Origin: Actinokineospora xionganensis
Lineage (GTDB): Bacteria > Actinomycetota > Actinomycetes > Mycobacteriales > Pseudonocardiaceae
NCBI RefSeq assembly: GCF_014323725.1
Contig: NZ_JABVED010000004.1
Span: 307,935-371,934, forward strand
DNA: 64,000 nucleotides
Direction: 5' to 3'
Both the position numbers and the translations under genes were made by a program. Of this stretch, positions 59,495 through 64,000 are shown piece after piece. The stretch's first letter is position 1, and every line of letters begins with the position of its first letter. The notes beneath the pieces were generated by a model that was given only the letters and a program-made list of their open reading frames with translations, made no database searches and was not told the origin of the DNA.

Positions 59495-62353
59495 TCAGTG
59501 ACCATCCACGTCGGACAGATCCAGGTCCGGCAGCACGGTCGCGAGTTCCATCCGGGACGCGAGTCTCAGCTTGTGGAGCGTCCGGGCGATGTGCTGCTCC
59601 ACCGTGCGCACAGACAATCCCAGTGCGGTGGCGATCTGGCGGTTGCTGTGGCCTGCCGCGGCCAGCCCTGCCGCCTGTCGCTCCCTCGGCGAAAGTCGGT
59701 CCCCGTAGCCGGGGCGGCCGCGTTTACGGGCCGGGAGTGCCCGGTGGGCGCGGAGCAACGCCCGACAGCGAGCCGCCCGGGTGATCGCGCCGAGGTCGGC
59801 GAAGGACTGTTCGGCCGCGCGGATGAGCGCGATGCCGTCGTCGCCTGCTGCCAACGCGCATTCTCCTTGGCGCAGGGCGGTTCTGGCTGACCAGAACGGA
59901 CGCGGCAGCGCGGCGAACATCGTCTCGGCCACCTCGTAGCCCGCGCGCGCGGAGGCGAAGTCGCCGGTCTCGTGGACGAGGATCGCCTCGGCCAGGGCCA
60001 GGGCTGCCGCCGACGCGGGGCATTCCAAGCCCCGCAGGCCTTCCCGGTGCTCACCGACCACGGCGGCCGCGTCGGCATGCCGGTCGAAGCCGCACAGCAG
60101 GTCCACGACGGTCGGGGTGACCTCGGGCGACCACACCCACATGCCGGTGCGGCGGATGACCTCGACCGCGCTGTCGATCTCGCGCAGGACGTCGGCGCGG
60201 CCGCCGCGGCGGTGACGAATCTCGGCCATGAGCACCCGCGCCGTCGCGACGACCGGAGGAGCCGACGGCGACTCGGAACTGACCGTGCGCAGCAGCCGAA
60301 GGGCGTCGTCGGTGTCGCCCGCCTCGGCCGCCAGCGCGCCCGTGATCAGCACGCACTCCGCGGCCACGCGAGGCAGGGTCACGTGTCTGGCGGCCAGTTC
60401 CGTGGTGCGCCCACGCAGCCCTGCCCAGTCTCCACGCAGCCAGTCCAGCAGCACTTCGGCGACGTCCAGCTGCTCCTCGGTGTAGGGCGCGTTGAACTTG
60501 CGCGCCAGGCCGCGGCCATGGGCGAGGTAGCGCGCGGCTGGTTCGTAGTGGCCCAGCCAGGACGAGGCGTCGGCGAGGTTGAGGCAGCCGCGCATCAGGT
60601 GGCGGCCGAGGTCGGGGTCGGTCGGCTCGTCGAGGATCCGCTCGGCGAGCGGCCATGCTTCCGGTTTGCCGCAGGTCATCAGCGTGGTGACTTTGTTGAC
60701 CATGAACGCGGTCTGCGCCACGGGGGTGTCGAGCGCGCCCGCCAGGGTCTCGGCCTCCGCCAGCCACCGCAGGTGGGTGTCGACATGATGGTGGCCCGCG
60801 TGCACGTTGGCCAGCGACGACATGACCCGGGCCGCGAGGTCCGGCCGGGGCCCACGCAGCTCCTGTGCGGCCAGCTCCAGCTCCCGGTAGCCCGCCGCGG
60901 GCTCGCCCACCTGGTTCAACAGCAGCAGACCGAGGTCGCTGCGCAGCTCACCGCGGATGTCGGCGGGCAGGATCGTCGTGGCCAGCAGGTCGCGCAGCAG
61001 CGCCACGGTCGCGGCGCAGTCGAGACCGTCGAGCGCGGCCCGGCCCAGCTTCACCGCCAGCCGCCTGCGTTCGGCGTCGTTGTGGGCCGCCGTGACCAGC
61101 TCCCGCAGCGCTGTCACCGCCGCCGCTGTATCGCCCAGCGTCATGGCACGGTCGACACCAAGTTCGAGGTGCCGCCGCCACCCCGCCGGGTCGCCGCATG
61201 CCTGGAGGTGGTTGGCGATTCGCACATCCGCGCGCGTCCCGGGCGCCGCGCGCAGCGCCGCCGCGGCCAAGCGGTGCGACTGTCTGAGCCGCGCCCGGCC
61301 CACCGTCGCCAGGATCGCCTGCTGGGCCAGCTCGTGCCTGCACCCGAACAGGTCGCCGATCTCGCGCACCAACCCCGATTCCAGCGCCACGTCGAGTGCG
61401 ACCTCGCCCTCCTCGCGCGTCACCTCGGCGACCGCGAACAGGTCGGCCTCACTCACCGGCGCGGCGAACACGGCCGCGGCCGAGACGACTCGCCGAGCGG
61501 GCTCGGTCAGTCGGGACAGCCGCTGGGCGATCGCGTCGCGGAAACCTTCCGGCACCTGGTCGCCGCGGAGCTCCTCCCACAATGAGGTGTCCGGCGCGCA
61601 GTCGTCGCCAAGCCGCTCCACCGCGGCTCGCACGACTTCCTCGATGGCGAACGGAATTCCGCCGGTCCGCCGCATCAGCGCCTCGCCGTCGCCCGCCGAC
61701 GGCCTGCCCCGACCGACCATGTTCCGCAGCATCTCGGCCGCTTCCTCGGGTTTGAGCGCGTCGAGCCGGATGGTCGCAAGCCGCGGGCCGCCCAGCATCG
61801 TGCGCACCTCGGGGTCGAGTTCGCCCGGGCGGTAGCTCAGGACTACGGCGATGCGGTCGGGCAGGTGCCCGGAGAGGAAATGCAGGAACTCCGCGGTCCC
61901 CGAGTCGATCCAGTGCACGTCGTCGAGCACGAGCACCGCCGGGCCCGCGTCGGCCAGTGCCGCCCGGATCGCACGGTAGCGGCGATGCCGTTCCATCCGC
62001 GGATCGCCGAGGGGCGGCAATGCCGGGGGCAGCTTGGCAGCGAGTTCCGGCAAGAGCGGTGTCAACGCACCCAGCAGCGGGTCCGGCTCTTGTGCCCATA
62101 GCGCGCCGTCATCGGACAGCAACGCGTCGAGCAGTGGGGCGAGGGGAAGCGGTTCACGCAGCGCCTGGCACGTCCCGACCATCCGCCGGTGGGCGCGCAG
62201 GGCGGGGTGGGCCAGAAGTTCGTGGAGCAGCCGGGTCTTCCCGACACCGGCCTCGCCTTCGAGGCGCACCACCGCCGGGGCGGTCGCGATCAGCCCGCAC
62301 AGCTCGGCCAGCTGCTTTCGGCGTCCCACCAAAGGCGTCACTGATCGTTCCAT
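59495..62353 (-). CDS. LAL-family LuxR regulator with AAA ATPase
   Basis: ATP-binding LuxR regulator of 952 residues. Walker A GEAGVGKT at 33-40, Walker B AVLVLDDVHWIDS near 145; long alpha-helical repeat region; C-terminal HTH LSPRERQAAGLAAAGHSNRQ and LGLSVRTVEQHIARTLHKL. Start ATG at 62353 (MERSVTPLVGRR), which begins the NTPase domain like its relatives; upstream in-frame sequence to 62977 lacks homology. It is convergent to the protease genes and might control them. Confidence 0.9.
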   Translation of the reverse strand: MERSVTPLVGRRKQLAELCGLIATAPAVVRLEGEAGVGKTRLLHELLAHPALRAHRRMVGTCQALREPLPLAPLLDALLSDDGALWAQEPDPLLGALTPLLPELAAKLPPALPPLGDPRMERHRRYRAIRAALADAGPAVLVLDDVHWIDSGTAEFLHFLSGHLPDRIAVVLSYRPGELDPEVRTMLGGPRLATIRLDALKPEEAAEMLRNMVGRGRPSAGDGEALMRRTGGIPFAIEEVVRAAVERLGDDCAPDTSLWEELRGDQVPEGFRDAIAQRLSRLTEPARRVVSAAAVFAAPVSEADLFAVAEVTREEGEVALDVALESGLVREIGDLFGCRHELAQQAILATVGRARLRQSHRLAAAALRAAPGTRADVRIANHLQACGDPAGWRRHLELGVDRAMTLGDTAAAVTALRELVTAAHNDAERRRLAVKLGRAALDGLDCAATVALLRDLLATTILPADIRGELRSDLGLLLLNQVGEPAAGYRELELAAQELRGPRPDLAARVMSSLANVHAGHHHVDTHLRWLAEAETLAGALDTPVAQTAFMVNKVTTLMTCGKPEAWPLAERILDEPTDPDLGRHLMRGCLNLADASSWLGHYEPAARYLAHGRGLARKFNAPYTEEQLDVAEVLLDWLRGDWAGLRGRTTELAARHVTLPRVAAECVLITGALAAEAGDTDDALRLLRTVSSESPSAPPVVATARVLMAEIRHRRGGRADVLREIDSAVEVIRRTGMWVWSPEVTPTVVDLLCGFDRHADAAAVVGEHREGLRGLECPASAAALALAEAILVHETGDFASARAGYEVAETMFAALPRPFWSARTALRQGECALAAGDDGIALIRAAEQSFADLGAITRAARCRALLRAHRALPARKRGRPGYGDRLSPRERQAAGLAAAGHSNRQIATALGLSVRTVEQHIARTLHKLRLASRMELATVLPDLDLSDVDGH

Positions 62354-63030
62354 GCTCCGCGACCGCTCCACCTTGCCGTGCGACGTGACCACCGTTCCCG
62401 GCGGCCGACTGGTGCTGAACACTGTGGACCCAACCCACCGCCCGGGCAACCGCCTATCGGGCGGGTTCCGCGCGAGCCAGATCCGGGTCACGCCGTGTCG
62501 ACACGGAACACGCGGAGCAGGCAGGTGCGGAGTCTCAACCATGGGCGGCAGGAGATGAGGCGCATGGCAGTGCCGGGGCCTCCGATGTGGGGTCCACCGA
62601 CTCTGGGGCAGACACCACAGCACGCTCGCCGTGCGAAGAAGGTCGCGGTCGGGTCGCCGGGAGTGAGCGATTCGCGACCCGCTCGTCCGTCGCGACGACC
62701 GTCCCGACCTCGGCGAGTGAACGCCGGGCGGCGGCGATCGCGTCGACCGATGCGCCATGGCGTGCAGGCACTCGAAGAGGAACACGGCGTCACCTTCGCC
62801 GCCGGAATCACCCCGATAACCGGATTCCTGGTGCCGACCCCAAACGAATCGTACTCCTGGAGCAGATCCGTGATCCCATTTCGCAAGACTCAGGGCCGTG
62901 CTCCAGTTTGCTCCAGCCAAGGGTGTCACCATCCACTTTGGGACGCACAAGCAAGATCGCCCGCTGGTCCTGTCCACTCACCCGGCAGGCGATCTCCGCG
63001 TACGACGACGACATCGTCCCCGCCGCGAAC
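62354..63030. other. Region with no intact gene
   Basis: About 680 bp between the divergent regulator and the transposase remnant. Frames on both strands are short and lack recognisable domains. It likely contains the regulator promoter and debris of the IS insertion. Confidence 0.45.
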
Positions 63031-63238
63031 TGGGTTCGCCGCGCTGTGAAAGCCCGCGGGCACTTCCCCGACGAAGCCGCCGCACTCAAACGCGTCTACT
63101 TGGCGATCATGAGCCTCGACCCCCACCGGCACCGGCCGCAAACGCTGGGTGATCCGCTGGAAGCCGGCACTCAACGCCTTCGAGATCGCCTTCGACGGCC
63201 GGTGCGGACGCGCTGGATATGGACTCCTGGGCGCGTAA
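63031..63238 (+). pseudogene. IS256-family transposase, C-terminal remnant with frameshift
   Basis: The extreme C-terminus of a mutator-type (IS256) transposase: WVRRAVKARGHFPDEAAALK, then VYLAIMSLDP, then after a one-base insertion in the C-run near 63120, TGTGRKRWVIRWKPALNAFE and IAFDGR. These are the family's end signatures. The catalytic DDE region and inverted repeats are not found, so only a scar remains. Confidence 0.85.
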
Positions 63239-63268
63239 CGATGTTGTGAGTGGGCCGATGCACGGGGC

Positions 63269-64000
63269 ATGCGGATGAGCGGGTGGCGTTCGGTCGTTTG
63301 GGTCGTCCTACCCGCGGTGGTGTCCACCGCCCTCTTGGCGGTCGGTCCGGGGCGGGGTGAGGCGGCGGCTACGACGCCGGTGACCTTCGGGGACCGGATG
63401 TATACCGCGCTGTCCCCGTCTCGGTTGCTCGATACCCGGGAGGATCAGTCGGTCGGACCGCGTTCGTCGATCGAGGTGCCTGTGGTCGGCCGCGGCGGCG
63501 TGCCTGCCACGGGTGTGGGGGCGGTCGTGGTGAACCTGACCGGCACCGAGGCCACGGCGGGGACCTACGTCACCGCTTACCCGACCGGCGAGGCAGTGCC
63601 GGTCGCCAGCAACCTGAATCTGACTGCCGGGCAGACGGCGCCGAACCTGGCGATCGTCAAGGTCGGCGCGGGTGGGCGGATCTCGCTTTACAACCACAAC
63701 GGCTCAGTACACCTGATCGTCGATGTGGCCGGGTGGTTTCCGGTTGGGTCCGACTACCACGGGCTGAGCCCCGCGAGGGCGCTTGACACGCGTTCCACCG
63801 GTGGCGCGGTGGGTGCCCGTCGGTCGGAGGACGTGGCGGTGACCGGGTTGGCGGGGGTTCCCGCGACGGGTGTGGGGGCGGTCGTGGTGAACCTGACCGG
63901 CACCGAGCCGACGGCGGGAACCTATGTCACCGCCTACCCGGCGGGTGAGCCGGTCCCGCTGGCCAGCAATCTCAACCTCACCGCCGGGCAGACGGCGCCG
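63269..64000 (+). CDS. Secreted repeat protein, 3' end outside window
   Basis: Partial, 244 residues visible. Start ATG at 63269 or 63275; signal peptide with WVVLPAVVSTALLAVG and cleavage near EAAA. The mature part has a repeat of roughly 120 residues: SPSRLLDTRE, GGVPATGVGAVVVNLTGTE, TAGTYVTAYPTGE, NLNLTAGQTAPNLAIV, and VHLIVDVAGWF; a second copy begins at about residue 165 (SPARALDTRS). The repeats are frequent in actinomycete surface or secreted proteins, often attached to an enzyme domain that is not visible here. Confidence 0.85.
   Translation, partial: MRMSGWRSVVWVVLPAVVSTALLAVGPGRGEAAATTPVTFGDRMYTALSPSRLLDTREDQSVGPRSSIEVPVVGRGGVPATGVGAVVVNLTGTEATAGTYVTAYPTGEAVPVASNLNLTAGQTAPNLAIVKVGAGGRISLYNHNGSVHLIVDVAGWFPVGSDYHGLSPARALDTRSTGGAVGARRSEDVAVTGLAGVPATGVGAVVVNLTGTEPTAGTYVTAYPAGEPVPLASNLNLTAGQTAP

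Noticed and set aside
62488..62886. Minus-strand frames between regulator and IS remnant as a gene
   Set aside because: No domain, no ribosome site, overlapping frames on both strands with similar composition.

Overview
The window is high-GC DNA with strongly G/C-ending codons, many GTG starts, ATGA-coupled genes and a gene content (NRPS parts with an MbtH partner, P450s, LAL-type LuxR regulators, remnants of a cvn-type GTPase locus, secreted proteases) typical of an actinomycete. A Pseudonocardiaceae member (Actinokineospora, Saccharothrix or Lentzea-like) is my best guess, but the genus is not provable from this sequence. Roughly the first 40 kb looks like specialised-metabolism territory. 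The remaining 24 kb is a mix of housekeeping, secreted-enzyme, regulatory and decayed genes.

Region 1 (1-11.2 kb) is a coherent biosynthetic locus read outward from a divergent promoter near 7.1-7.2 kb. Leftward: aryl-AMP ligase, tryptophan 2,3-dioxygenase, flavin-dependent tryptophan halogenase, kynurenine formamidase, and an NRPS (aryl carrier, heterocyclisation Cy, adenylation) that runs off the left edge. Rightward: type II thioesterase, SDR, aminotransferase, flavin reductase, then an HxlR regulator. Read as a pathway: Trp to halo-Trp (halogenase plus reductase), to halo-N-formylkynurenine (TDO), to halo-kynurenine (formamidase), and by inference through the aminotransferase to a halogenated kynurenic-type quinoline acid. 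This would be activated by the aryl ligase, loaded on the ArCP and condensed to a thiazoline or oxazoline.

Region 2 (11.2-18.6 kb) holds a membrane-anchored multicopper oxidase with a DUF6220-like partner, a NarL-type two-component system, a P450 and an FAD monooxygenase. Region 3 (18.7-25 kb) has an A-PCP NRPS module, an OmpR-type DNA-binding protein, a CPA2 antiporter, an MbtH protein and an acyl-AMP ligase. Region 4 (25.8-32.5 kb) carries a CtpE-like P-type ATPase and a remarkable leftward operon. In that operon two fused ABC exporters flank two tandem 25-residue peptide genes made by a 74-bp duplication, and all four genes are joined by ATGA stop/start overlaps. Region 5 (33.1-40.2 kb) is a rightward operon: stand-alone A domain, PCP, orphan ectoine synthase (EctC), acyl-CoA-dehydrogenase-like enzyme, transglutaminase-like protein, TrpB2-like PLP enzyme, EamA exporter and Asp/Glu racemase-family protein. 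It looks like a pathway to an unusual carrier-bound amino acid.

Region 6 (40.2-64 kb) contains a PETase/cutinase-like secreted hydrolase, decayed cvn GTPase genes, two large LAL regulators, and a tight four-gene operon (J-like/pseudokinase, vWA, divergent adenylosuccinate synthetase, NrtR-type Nudix regulator) headed by a perfect palindrome abutting the first start codon. It also holds a long hairpin element beside a TetR gene, two secreted serine proteases, an IS256 transposase remnant and the start of a repeat-containing secreted protein cut by the right edge. I see no tRNA, rRNA or CRISPR array.
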